A stretch of 64,000 bases of DNA, taken from Microbulbifer sp. A4B17 (GTDB lineage Bacteria > Pseudomonadota > Gammaproteobacteria > Pseudomonadales > Cellvibrionaceae). The stretch lies in NCBI RefSeq assembly GCF_003076275.1, contig NZ_CP029064.1, forward strand, positions 4,382,001-4,446,000. Reading direction: 5' to 3'. Of this stretch, positions 1-8,892 are shown piece after piece. A program made the translations under genes and the position numbers. The notes beneath the pieces were generated by a model, which was not told the origin of the DNA, searched no databases, and saw only the letters and a program-made list of their open reading frames with translations. Position 1 is the stretch's first letter. Each line of letters begins with the position of its first letter.

Positions 1-1999
1 AAATACCGCGAACACCAAGCTGAATACCGCTATCCATAATATATTCATATCCGAGAATATACTCAGACTGATACATTGGGTCGATATTCTTATCTACAAC
101 ACTTTTGGTATCTTTTAGACTACCATCAGCATAATATCCGAGACCATCGGATTCACCTAAATTGCAAGGCGTTGAATCACTATTCAGGCAAGAACCATCC
201 CAATCGAACCACTCAGTGGTATATAATTCTGTACCAGCAAGTCTTACATTGGTATTTGAAGCTACAGGAAGGTAATAAAGACCAAAATTTGCAAATATCT
301 TTTGCTTTCCTTCACCAGTTGGATCCCATACAGTAGAAAATCGCGGTGCCCACTGATCACTCACGTCAATAAATTCCTCTCCTGCTGCATTCTTATTGGT
401 GAAAGTCTCATTCCGCAAACCCAACTGAACAGACCAGTCATCTGTTATCTGCCAGGTATCCTGTAAATAAAAAGCTGTAGACTCTGTTTCAAAACTGCCA
501 ACATTTTCGTAGATAAGGTTGCGAGCCCGTCCTAGCTCTGGATAGAGCCTCCACACCTCTCCCCCTGAATACGTGGTATTTTCTGTAAGGTTATTTGTCT
601 CATTATCAATACCAACTTCAACAAAATGATCCTTAATAACCCAGGAGAAATCAATACGGAACATTTCCCGTGTATCTTCTCCAACTTCTACTGTCGATCC
701 AACCCAATCACCAATTGATACTCGACCCGGGTTGTACCAATAAACGGTAGAAGCATCTTTGTTTTCTGGTATTTCACTTCGATCCTGTGTGTTTTCACCA
801 TAGGAAATACTTAAAGTCATATCATCATTTAAGTTGCCGATATAGGAAGCTATCCAGTTGAAACCTCCCCTTCCATAGACAATATCGCCGATATAATCGC
901 CTGTTTGCTCTGTCTCAGAATCATAGTTATAAATACCTTCTACAATATCTCTTTCATCACTAAAGGCGGTAAGCTCTATTCGATGGTCTTCAGTAATATA
1001 GCCATCTATTTTCACCCCCCAAAAGTCTGATTCGGTTTCCTCTTTATAGCCACGACCACTGGTCATCCCATAGTATTCTTTATTTTTTAAAACACCACTA
1101 TAGAGAGCATAAAAAAACAATCTGTCTTCTATGATTGGCCCCGAAGCATAAATATTTGCCTCCCGAGCATTTAGTTCATCCTGATCATTATCGTAGACAA
1201 AGGTATTTGGAGCGGTTTCAGTCTCCTCATCATAATAAAAACTAGTACCAAATTTAAATTCATTAGAGCCACTCTTGGTAGTAGCGTTCATTACCCCACC
1301 CGTAGAGCGACCAAACTTGGCTGAATAGCCACCAGTTTTTACTTGTATATTATCGTAAAATTCAAATGGAACTGTAGAGTAACCCAACCCATTCCTAAAA
1401 TTAGTAGTATTCAATCCATTAATGTAACTTACATTTTCTGCAATTGATGCTCCTGCAAAACTAGTCCCACCACCGAACTCATCAAAAGTACGATCACCCC
1501 TAGAAACACTTGGTGCAAGAAGAGTAACCGAGTCCAAGTTTCGTGCCACAGGAAGCTCTATAATTTCATCTGATGATATCACCAAACCTGACTCAGCAAT
1601 TCCTGTATCTACCTGAGAAATTCTCTGCCCTTGAACAATAACTTCCTCCATTTCAGAACTATCGCCGAGAGCAATATTAACAGTCCCCCCCAAACTCACC
1701 GATACTGAACGAGATTCCGTGACTTGGCCACCAGAATAAAGGTCCAACTGGTATTCTCCAGGAGGCAGGCTTCCCACTCTAAATTCTCCGCCATTACCTA
1801 TGGAAATATCTTTAGAAATGCCTCGAGCAACATCTGTAATTCTTACTTTGTCTGATTTTGCTACATTTAGCACAGACCCCCTAATTGTACCAGTCGTATT
1901 ATCTGCTAGAGAAATTGAGCTTATTGAAAGAGTTGCACCAATTGAAATTGCTAACAGGCTCTTAGAAAAACCCTTCTTAACTTCATATATAGAAATCAT
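1..1999 (-). CDS. TonB-dependent receptor, partial (C-terminus outside window)
   Basis: Outer-membrane active-transport receptor; the reading frame is open from the ATG at 1999 to the window edge (666 codons visible), so the end of the barrel is missing. It begins with a signal peptide of about 33 residues, then a carboxypeptidase-regulatory-like beta-sandwich (GTIRGSV to LPPGEYQLDLYS), then a plug domain starting at EEVIVQGQ and including the VKTGGYSAKFGRSTGG segment, then barrel strands. The sandwich-plus-plug order is typical of Oar-like receptors, which often take up peptides or oligosaccharides. The start is supported by a GGGGG tract just upstream of the ATG. The substrate cannot be told from sequence, and the neighbouring gene gives no hint. 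Confidence 0.9.
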   Translation of the reverse strand, partial: MISIYEVKKGFSKSLLAISIGATLSISSISLADNTTGTIRGSVLNVAKSDKVRITDVARGISKDISIGNGGEFRVGSLPPGEYQLDLYSGGQVTESRSVSVSLGGTVNIALGDSSEMEEVIVQGQRISQVDTGIAESGLVISSDEIIELPVARNLDSVTLLAPSVSRGDRTFDEFGGGTSFAGASIAENVSYINGLNTTNFRNGLGYSTVPFEFYDNIQVKTGGYSAKFGRSTGGVMNATTKSGSNEFKFGTSFYYDEETETAPNTFVYDNDQDELNAREANIYASGPIIEDRLFFYALYSGVLKNKEYYGMTSGRGYKEETESDFWGVKIDGYITEDHRIELTAFSDERDIVEGIYNYDSETEQTGDYIGDIVYGRGGFNWIASYIGNLNDDMTLSISYGENTQDRSEIPENKDASTVYWYNPGRVSIGDWVGSTVEVGEDTREMFRIDFSWVIKDHFVEVGIDNETNNLTENTTYSGGEVWRLYPELGRARNLIYENVGSFETESTAFYLQDTWQITDDWSVQLGLRNETFTNKNAAGEEFIDVSDQWAPRFSTVWDPTGEGKQKIFANFGLYYLPVASNTNVRLAGTELYTTEWFDWDGSCLNSDSTPCNLGESDGLGYYADGSLKDTKSVVDKNIDPMYQSEYILGYEYIMDSGIQLGVRGI

Positions 2000-2525
2000 A
2001 AAACCCCCAGAAATTATCTTTATTTAAATAACTGGGACGCAATCTGGCACATCGAGACAGACATCCCGAGAACCGTCATTCTCAACTTTACAAATAAAAA
2101 ATCACACATAAAAAATGCAAATCAGTTCTCAAAAAAAACAAAACACTTAATACTTTTAATAAAAAACAAACAAAAGACTGATACGCGATATAGCAACTAT
2201 GAACATTCGAAATATGGAGAATAAGAACAAATTAAACGCCAACAAAACATTAAGACAGATTAAAACTATGGAAATGGCACGAAAAAATCAATTAAAAACC
2301 CAAACCCTCAGCACAAATATATTTACCTTGATATAAAAATAACAAAGCACCAAAATTAATTAACAATTAGATAAAATCATTTAAAAAAACAACAAGTCAT
2401 TTCCACTTAAAAATTCCCTATAAACTAAGGAATTTAGACTATTGGTTATTTTTCAAATAATGTATGAGGGAAATAAAGCATATAAAAGGTGGGCTCCCCC
2501 ACCTTAAGATTGATTTGGCGCTATA
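2000..2525. other. AT-rich gene-free stretch upstream of the receptor
   Basis: About 525 bases, very rich in A on the plus strand, with no credible reading frame on either strand. It must hold the promoter of the leftward receptor gene. The only clear structure is the terminator hairpin at 2486-2505 belonging to the amidotransferase gene. Confidence 0.6.
2482..2505 (-). terminator. Rho-independent terminator of the amidotransferase gene
   Basis: Perfect 8-bp inverted repeat AAGGTGGG / CCCACCTT with a 4-base loop. On the minus strand it is followed by TTTTATA, and it lies about 20 bases after the leftward stop codon. Confidence 0.75.
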
Positions 2526-3227
2526 CTATTTACGCAAAAACTCCAGCATCCACCTGGCAACCGCATTCTCATGGATATCGTTCTTTAGCGACTCCTGCCC
2601 TTTATCAACCACAGCTTCACCAAAAGCTTTCCGACGAAGCTCCATTAGGCTGTTTGAATAAGGCTTGGTAAATTCAGGATGCGCCTGGAAGCTAAGCATA
2701 TGGCCATCCACTTGCACCATCGCCATAGGACAGAACTCACTGGACGCCAGTACTCGACCACCTGGTGGCAGCTCATCCACCTGGTCCTGATGCGTCACTA
2801 GAAGGCTAAAGTTAGGCGCGGGCTCGGACATCCAGTTTGGCGTCTCCTGCATCTCATAGGTGTGCACTCCCAGCCCCCAGCCCTTATCTGATTTGCGCGC
2901 CCGGCCTCCCAAGGCCTGGGCAATTAACTGGTGACCAAAGCAAATACCGATGGTTGGCTTTTTCTCATCATGGAGCTTTCGTACAAAGTCCATTAGCGGT
3001 GGAATCCAGGGTTTATCGTCATATACGCCTGTCTTACTACCCGTAATAAGGTAGGCATCCACTTCATCTATCTGTGCTGGGTACTGACCGTGCTGGACTT
3101 CGTAGGTATTAAACTCCAGCCCGGGGTCCTGGTCGCGCAGCAGGTCGGCAAACATTTCTGGGTACTCCCCAAATTCGCCCACAAGCTCTTTGCGCACATC
3201 ATCGGTTTTTAAAATTCCAATCTTCAT
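2526..3227 (-). CDS. Class I glutamine amidotransferase
   Basis: Stand-alone type 1 glutamine amidotransferase domain of 233 residues. The nucleophile elbow GICFGHQ holds Cys96, and the catalytic His183 and Glu185 lie in QAHPEF, so the hydrolase triad is complete. The family includes GMP-synthase-like amidotransferases and gamma-glutamyl hydrolases acting on glutamine or gamma-glutamyl compounds; the acceptor is unknown. A GTG at 3236 is possible, but the ATG at 3227 is preferred because GGTGA sits 5 bases upstream and the protein then begins MKIGILKTDD, as in its relatives. The gene is monocistronic, with its own terminator. Confidence 0.85.
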   Translation of the reverse strand: MKIGILKTDDVRKELVGEFGEYPEMFADLLRDQDPGLEFNTYEVQHGQYPAQIDEVDAYLITGSKTGVYDDKPWIPPLMDFVRKLHDEKKPTIGICFGHQLIAQALGGRARKSDKGWGLGVHTYEMQETPNWMSEPAPNFSLLVTHQDQVDELPPGGRVLASSEFCPMAMVQVDGHMLSFQAHPEFTKPYSNSLMELRRKAFGEAVVDKGQESLKNDIHENAVARWMLEFLRK

Positions 3228-3542
3228 TATTTTCACCGCTGAATTGACTGCTTAGTATTGGGATTATGGCATATCGAAGCATCAGAGGCCGCAAGCTAAA
3301 GCATTTGGTGCTCAATACCAATAACGCCACCAGCACATCGTTCATCATAGATCTCTTATCTATCAGGTCAGCCTGATAGCATTTTAACCGGTCACCTAGG
3401 AGCAACATTTCTTCCAAGGCATTCTTAGCTGAAGTAGTTTTGTGTATGATCTCGCCTTTAGCACATTTTTCAGCCAACCCTTCGGCTACAGGGCGATCCA
3501 GAGGCAATTAGGGTCGCTTGCAGTAACGACTGAGGACAAACA
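3228..3542. other. Intergenic region between divergent genes
   Basis: About 315 bases separating the leftward amidotransferase and rightward AbgT genes, so it carries both promoters. GAGGA lies 7 bases before the AbgT start. A 102-codon frame on the minus strand overlaps the amidotransferase start and looks fortuitous. No other motif stands out. Confidence 0.5.
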
Positions 3543-5144
3543 ATGACCACAACAACCTCCCCGAGCGATCGACAGGACGGTCCACCCGGGCGCAAGACAG
3601 CCTTTATCCGCTTCCTAGATGCAGTGGAATGGCTCGGCAACCTTCTCCCCCACCCGATAACGCTGTTCGCATTATTCGCCGTTGGCGTGATAGTCATTAG
3701 TGGTATCGCTTCTTACTTTGGCCTGTCTGTCCCCGATCCCCGCCCGGTAGGCGCTGCTGGCCGAGCACCAGATGGCGTTATTGAGGTATTTAACCTCTTA
3801 AGTGGTGATGGCCTCAGGATGATCGTTACCAGTCTGGTGAAGAATTTCACCGGATTTGCCCCCCTGGGCACAGTTCTGGTAGCTCTATTAGGGGTTGCGA
3901 TTGCCGAGCACTCAGGCCTGTTGAGCGCTGCTGTACGGGGCCTGGTACTCCAGGCTTCCAAACGCACGGTGACTGTTATCGTAGTTTTTGCCGGTATTAT
4001 CTCCAATACAGCCTCTGAATTGGGCTATGTGGTACTGATTCCATTGGCAGCAATGATTTTCCACTCCCTCGGTCGGCACCCTATTGCCGGCTTGGCCGCT
4101 GCATTTGCCGGTGTCTCAGGCGGCTACAGTGCTAACTTGCTGCTGGGAACCGTGGACCCGCTGCTGTCGGGGATCACTGAATCCGCAGCCCACATGATTG
4201 ACCCGACCTACTCAGTGGGCCCGGAGGTAAACTGGTTCTTTATGATCGTCAGTACCTTCCTGATCACTGGAGTTGGCAGCTGGGTGACCATGAAGATCGT
4301 AGAGCCCAAGCTGGGTAAATATGATCCCAGTGAAGCATCTGTCGACCTGACTCAGGACAAGGTTGGCACACTGACCGACGCCGAGAAACGTGGTCTCAAG
4401 TATGCAGGCTTAGCCGTTCTGGGCGTATCCGCTGTACTCGCTTTAACGGTAGTACCCGAGTGGGGCGTCTTACGTAACCCAGAGACAGGCCTGGTAGCGG
4501 GCTCCCCCTTCCTTAAAGGGATCGTTTCACTGATCCTGGTGTTCTTCGCTATCCCCGGTTTTGTCTATGGCAAGGTTGTCGGCACCATGAAAAATGACAG
4601 AGATGTCATTGATGCCATGGCCAAAAGTATGAACAGCATGGGAATGTACATTGTGTTGGTGTTCTTCGCCGCACAGTTTGTCGCCTTCTTTAAGATCACA
4701 AACCTGGGTACCATCTTTGCCGTTCTGGGTGCTGATGCACTACAGAGCATCGGCCTCACCGGACCGCTGCTATTCCTGTTCTTTATCATGATGTGTGGCT
4801 TTGTGAACCTGATGCTGGGCAGTGCCTCAGCTCAGTGGGCGGTAACAGCTCCCATCTTTGTGCCCATGCTGATGCTGCTGGGTTACGCTCCGGAAGTAAT
4901 TCAGGCGGCCTACCGTATTGGTGACTCCGTAACCAACGTTATCACACCGATGATGAGTTACTTCGGCCTGATTATTACCTTTGCCGCGCGCTATAAGAAA
5001 GACCTGGGTATGGGAACTCTGATCGCTACAATGATCCCCTACTCCATCTTCTTCTTTGTCGGCTGGACAGCTCTGTTCTTCATCTGGGTCTTTGCCCTCG
5101 GGCTGCCAGTTGGCCCAGGTGCAGCCACTTATTATGGCAGCTGA
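3543..5144 (+). CDS. AbgT family transporter
   Basis: Inner-membrane transporter of 533 residues, close to the length of E. coli AbgT. Known members take up p-aminobenzoyl-glutamate or export sulfonamides (MtrF type), powered by ion gradients. The N-terminal cytosolic part (FLDAVEWLGNLLPHP) matches the family start, followed by about a dozen hydrophobic segments. Family-like stretches are GIISNTASELGYVVLIPL, SGGYSANLL and the late GSASAQWAVTAPIFVPM. The neighbouring amidotransferase could act on gamma-glutamyl or glutamate-bearing compounds, but a link to this transporter is only a guess. Start ATG is preceded by GAGGA, and a terminator follows. Confidence 0.9.
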   Translation: MTTTTSPSDRQDGPPGRKTAFIRFLDAVEWLGNLLPHPITLFALFAVGVIVISGIASYFGLSVPDPRPVGAAGRAPDGVIEVFNLLSGDGLRMIVTSLVKNFTGFAPLGTVLVALLGVAIAEHSGLLSAAVRGLVLQASKRTVTVIVVFAGIISNTASELGYVVLIPLAAMIFHSLGRHPIAGLAAAFAGVSGGYSANLLLGTVDPLLSGITESAAHMIDPTYSVGPEVNWFFMIVSTFLITGVGSWVTMKIVEPKLGKYDPSEASVDLTQDKVGTLTDAEKRGLKYAGLAVLGVSAVLALTVVPEWGVLRNPETGLVAGSPFLKGIVSLILVFFAIPGFVYGKVVGTMKNDRDVIDAMAKSMNSMGMYIVLVFFAAQFVAFFKITNLGTIFAVLGADALQSIGLTGPLLFLFFIMMCGFVNLMLGSASAQWAVTAPIFVPMLMLLGYAPEVIQAAYRIGDSVTNVITPMMSYFGLIITFAARYKKDLGMGTLIATMIPYSIFFFVGWTALFFIWVFALGLPVGPGAATYYGS

Positions 5145-5169
5145 CCCATTACCCAAATACTGATCCAAG

Positions 5170-5192
5170 AGCCCGCTTCAGCGGGCTTTTTT
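5170..5192 (+). terminator. Rho-independent terminator after AbgT gene
   Basis: AGCCCGC / GCGGGCT stem (7 bp), TTCA loop and a run of T, 26 bases after the stop codon. Confidence 0.9.
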
Positions 5193-5882
5193 ATCTGTTC
5201 AGGATGACTATTCTTCAAGCGTGGTCATTTTTATTCAGCTGCGACTTCCCCCAAAAATGTTAAAGCGTTCCTGAAATCGCCAGTCAATCAAGATAGCTTT
5301 AGGTAGAGGAAAAAAAGTGGATAAAATGTGAAAAAAATTATTATTCCCAAATCTAGAGTCACCATAAAACAAAAATATTTTATTGCTGTCATTTAGAAAT
5401 AAAGTTTCAATATATTAAGCTTTAGCAGCATTTTTTTTCATTAGGTGACACTTTGTTTATGGGTAAAAGTCAGAAGCCCTTCGAATCCACAAAAAAAAAC
5501 AAGTAATATAGGCCTTGAAATAATACCTAGCGGAGACTGATAGGCGGATTGCGCCAGTTTCGCCTGCCCTGTTTTAATCTCAAATATTATTTTCTCAGGA
5601 TGAGCCGTGTGCACTTTGTGGTAGTTAGTGCAGTAACAATTATCCATCGCACACAATACATATCAGGAAATCGAAATAAAACAGGCATTCGCCAATATGA
5701 CGGTTTCGTTAATCCGTCAGACAAAGCCCAGGAAAGCATAATCCTGGAATTTGCTCTTAATTGCAGATTCCTAAAATTATCGGGCGCCCCTATCAGTTGA
5801 ACATTTCCGCTCAAATAGAAGTTGCGACCCGGCACGCCTAATAATTAAATCAGGCTGGGTTCTTGGAAGGATTTGGAAGACA
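5193..5882. other. Gene-free AT-rich stretch
   Basis: About 690 bases without a convincing gene. Short frames on both strands have no initiation signals or domain character. The right end must contain the promoter of the AraC-type regulator. A short inverted repeat GACGG / CCGTC near 5699-5718 is too weak to interpret. Confidence 0.5.
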
Positions 5883-6941
5883 TTGACCCAACAAATAAGA
5901 GCTAAGCTGTTAACCGGCTTTTATGACCAAGTATCCCAGCTAAATGGCTGCCCGGAAACACTGCTTAATAGCGCCGGTATTAACCCCGAGCAAGTTGAAA
6001 AACTCGAGGGGTATCTCCCGTTGAGTAAAGTGACTGACCTTGTTGAAAAGGCTGCCCGCCAACTCAACTGTGCAGATTTCGGACTGAGACTGGCAAAAAG
6101 CCAGGGGGCTGCAGCCCTGAGTTCTCTCGGTGCGGCAGTATTGCAGTCACTGACTCTGGGCGAGTTCCTCAATGCTGCGGTAAAACAATTTGCCGCCCCA
6201 CCTTATAACCTGCGAGTAGAGTTAGAAGTTAAAGGGCTGCAAACGTTTATAACTTTTCATTGTTTAAATGACTTGGAAAGTTATATACCTTCAGACTCTC
6301 CATTACCTCTTGAGCTATTCCGGGAATTTCTCCTCGGGGTTTCCGTTGTCGCATTGCAAATACTGTGTGGAGAGAAATTTCATTTGGAAGCGGTTATTTT
6401 AAAATCCAAACAACCGCTCCACGACAAGTACCAAGACTTTTTTGGTACAGAGGTACAATTTTCACAAAACAGCGATACCCTGGTTCTCAGCAGCAGCCAA
6501 TTGTCCCAGCCTACAGAGAAATGTAATCCGGTATTGAGGCCTCTGCTGAAGTCTTATATCGATAAAGTGCTGGAACAAGGTGAATCAAACCTGATTCATC
6601 AGGTAGAGCAACTTATCTACTGCCTGATGCCCCTAAAGCGTTGCAGTCTGCAGGAAGTTGCCAACCAATTGAGCATGCATAAGCGCACGCTGCAGCGCAG
6701 GCTGCGCGACCGGGAATTGGTATTTGAGGATATTCTGGACCGAATTCGCCGCGAGCGTGCAGAGCACTACCTCAGCAGGAAGTTGCCGCCTATGGCCCAG
6801 ATTTCCAATATGCTGGGATACCGGGAACAGAGTTCATTCAACCGGGCCTGCGACCGTTGGTTTGGGGCCACCCCCATGAAAGTGAGACGCAGACTATTGA
6901 GTGAAGCTGCTGCAAAAGCTGCACTGGAAACCGAAAATTAA
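5883..6941 (+). CDS. AraC family transcriptional regulator
   Basis: Regulator of 352 residues with the architecture of the OruR/ArgR-like AraC subgroup. An N-terminal arabinose-binding-like domain (about residues 15-200) precedes a C-terminal double helix-turn-helix (about residues 255-340), with LSMHKRTLQRRL in the first helix-turn-helix and MLGYREQSSFNRACDRWFG in the second. No ATG exists near the N-terminus, so the start is probably TTG at 5883; GGAAG tracts lie 3 and about 14 bases upstream. The gene stands alone, so its target is unknown. Members of this subgroup often control nearby catabolic or lipid genes, but none is adjacent here. Confidence 0.88.
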   Translation: MTQQIRAKLLTGFYDQVSQLNGCPETLLNSAGINPEQVEKLEGYLPLSKVTDLVEKAARQLNCADFGLRLAKSQGAAALSSLGAAVLQSLTLGEFLNAAVKQFAAPPYNLRVELEVKGLQTFITFHCLNDLESYIPSDSPLPLELFREFLLGVSVVALQILCGEKFHLEAVILKSKQPLHDKYQDFFGTEVQFSQNSDTLVLSSSQLSQPTEKCNPVLRPLLKSYIDKVLEQGESNLIHQVEQLIYCLMPLKRCSLQEVANQLSMHKRTLQRRLRDRELVFEDILDRIRRERAEHYLSRKLPPMAQISNMLGYREQSSFNRACDRWFGATPMKVRRRLLSEAAAKAALETEN

Positions 6942-7332
6942 AATTCTTTCAGGCAGAATAAACCGTGGCACAAACCAGACTCAGGTTTGCGTCACGACTA
7001 CTTTCGCCCAAATAGCCAACCTCTAAGCCTCGTACCCTAGCAACTTCGCCTCGCACTTAGTAACAATACGCAGATATTTCCCCGGATAGGCAGTCATAAA
7101 GCGGCCTCAGTGCACCACACTTCTTTACAAGTAATCCACATTACTTACTCATTCCTCAACTATTTTCGATTCAAGTCCCAGGGCGATATCAGGAAGCCAA
7201 TGTTCTGCTGAGCGGTCATCGCCATTACCCGAGCCTATAGTTTCGGGCGACAGCAAAAATCTCTGTCAAAGCCCTATGAGCGAAATCAAGGCTCTGGGAC
7301 TCCCCTCAATGTGCCTACGACAGGAGAAGATG
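6942..7332. other. Intergenic region with two small inverted repeats
   Basis: About 390 bases without a gene. It contains CAAACC / GGTTTG (6971-6989, spacer 7), which may be the end hairpin of the AraC gene, and AAGTAAT / ATTACTT (7129-7146, spacer 4), a possible operator for the following genes. Confidence 0.5.
7129..7146. promoter_or_regulatory. Perfect inverted repeat, possible operator
   Basis: AAGTAAT-CCAC-ATTACTT, arms of 7 bp with a 4-base spacer, about 190 bases upstream of the first Cys-module gene. The symmetry suits a dimeric repressor, but no known site type is recognised. Confidence 0.3.
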
Positions 7333-7587
7333 ATGAAAAGAATATTTATCCCAGTAGCAGCCCTTTTACTGGCCACAAATGTATCTGCGCAGGGTCGCCA
7401 ACCGCCGCAAGAAGCGATTGATGCCTGTAGCAGTTTGGCAGAGGGCGATGCCTGTAGTGTAGAAACACCGAGAGGCACCATGGAAGGCACCTGCCGTATG
7501 CCGCCACAAATGGAACAGCTGGTCTGTGTACCTGCTGGCGGCAAGGGCAAAGGTGGCTCCCGTCCCACGGAAGATGAAGATCAGTAA
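7333..7587 (+). CDS. Small secreted four-cysteine protein
   Basis: Predicted secreted protein of 84 residues with a signal peptide (MKRIFIPVAALLLATNVSAQ) and four cysteines at 32, 41, 54 and 65. The spacing CX8CX12CX10C is exactly repeated near the N-terminus of the next gene product, together with shared residues (ACxxLxxGxxC, PxGxMxGxCR, CVP). The two genes therefore carry copies of one module, probably held by two disulfides in the periplasm or outside. The ATG at 7333 is chosen because AGGAGA ends 5 bases upstream; an ATG at 7330 and a longer frame from 7276 are less likely. The glycine/lysine and acidic tail looks disordered. Function unknown. Confidence 0.75.
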   Translation: MKRIFIPVAALLLATNVSAQGRQPPQEAIDACSSLAEGDACSVETPRGTMEGTCRMPPQMEQLVCVPAGGKGKGGSRPTEDEDQ

Positions 7588-7639
7588 ATTCCAATAAGTA
7601 GCGGCCGGCCAGCGGCACTGTAAACCTTGAGATGTGATT

Positions 7640-8755
7640 ATGAAGAAGTGGTTATTTGCGGGGCTTTGCAGTATTGCGCCGCTCGCGCTGGCTCACGTAC
7701 CAGAAAGCGCCCTGGAAGCCTGCCAGGATCTATCCAACGGCGCCAGCTGTGCTATGGAACTGCCCAACGGCCGGATGAGTGGCCGCTGCCGTACCCTGCC
7801 CCAGTCACACGGCCTGGCCTGTGTTCCTGAGCGAAAATCGGCAGCGCGCCCAACCGGGAGCGCCGCTGGCGGACGCCCCGCAGCCCGCAAACATACAGTA
7901 GTGCAGTCCGACGGTCTGCAGCACACAGTCCCTGCTACCGAGGCGCCCATCACCTTTAGTGAAGTGAGTATCAGTATTCAAGGGCCTTGGCGCGTTATTG
8001 AGGCCAACGGTATTTCCGAGCACAAGACTGGCACCTTCCCCAATCGCGGCAATCCCCATGAAATCGAGGTGCAGCGCTACCGTTTTCGAGTTCCGGCTAT
8101 ACCCCAGATCGCCGCTCAATCCACACCGGTTCCGCTACAGGATTTTGGTATCGGCCTGAACGGGGTACCCTTCGACCCCAGTGCCGCCGAATGGTATCTG
8201 GGCAACCGCGGGCGCTGGCGCTACGAAGCCCTATCCGGTGCGATTCAGTTAGGTGTAGACGATAACTACGCCCACGTTCAACCCAATGGCGCCTACCACT
8301 ATCACGGCATTCCCACCGGCTTGCTGCAGCGCCTGGGGGTGTCCAAGGAAAGGCATTCACCGCTAATTGGCTGGGCTGCCGATGGCTTCCCTATCTATGC
8401 CCTATACGGCTATGCCGATGGTTGGGAGCCGGAATCCGGTATTGTGGCGATGAAGTCGAGCTATCAGGTGAAACCAGGGAACCGCCCCAAAGGCAGTAAA
8501 GAGCCAGGAGGTTACTACGATGGCACCTTTGTAGATGACTACCAGTATGTAGCCGGCTCCGGCACCTTGGACGAGTGCAATGGCAGGATGGTTCGTACCC
8601 CGGAATTTCCTCAGGGTACCTATGCCTACTTCCTGACTGAGGACTGGCCGATTATCCCACGCTGCTACAAAGGCACACCATCAGAGGATTTTCGTCGTGG
8701 CCCCGGTAACAATCAGCGTGAGAGGACAGCCAAAAGACCAGCCAGACGCCTATGA
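7640..8755 (+). CDS. Secreted YHYH-domain protein with N-terminal Cys module
   Basis: Predicted secreted protein of 371 residues: signal peptide (about residues 1-18), Cys module (Cys28, 37, 50, 61) like that of the upstream gene, a basic Ala/Arg-rich linker, then a YHYH domain. The domain has the diagnostic NGAYHYHG motif, a GWAADGFPIYALYGY segment and later ECNGR and YFLTEDWP elements. YHYH proteins are widespread in marine bacteria and their biochemical role is not settled; the His-rich motif suggests metal binding. The gene follows its partner by 52 bases, probably in one operon. ATG at 7640 is preferred to GTG at 7634. The C-terminus is rich in arginine. Confidence 0.85.
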   Translation: MKKWLFAGLCSIAPLALAHVPESALEACQDLSNGASCAMELPNGRMSGRCRTLPQSHGLACVPERKSAARPTGSAAGGRPAARKHTVVQSDGLQHTVPATEAPITFSEVSISIQGPWRVIEANGISEHKTGTFPNRGNPHEIEVQRYRFRVPAIPQIAAQSTPVPLQDFGIGLNGVPFDPSAAEWYLGNRGRWRYEALSGAIQLGVDDNYAHVQPNGAYHYHGIPTGLLQRLGVSKERHSPLIGWAADGFPIYALYGYADGWEPESGIVAMKSSYQVKPGNRPKGSKEPGGYYDGTFVDDYQYVAGSGTLDECNGRMVRTPEFPQGTYAYFLTEDWPIIPRCYKGTPSEDFRRGPGNNQRERTAKRPARRL

Positions 8756-8892
8756 CCCTCGGGACTTAGAAAGCTCACATCCCCTAGAGAGAAAACCCTG
8801 CAATATTACTCTTGGCAAAACGATTCGCCCCTTTGATAGTGCAAAAATTGAGATTGCGCAATGAGGGGCTGATCACAGATTTTTAAGAGACG

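Noticed and set aside
3199-3507. 102-codon minus-strand frame between the amidotransferase and AbgT genes
   Set aside because: It overlaps the amidotransferase start, lacks a ribosome site and domain character, and occupies the expected promoter region.
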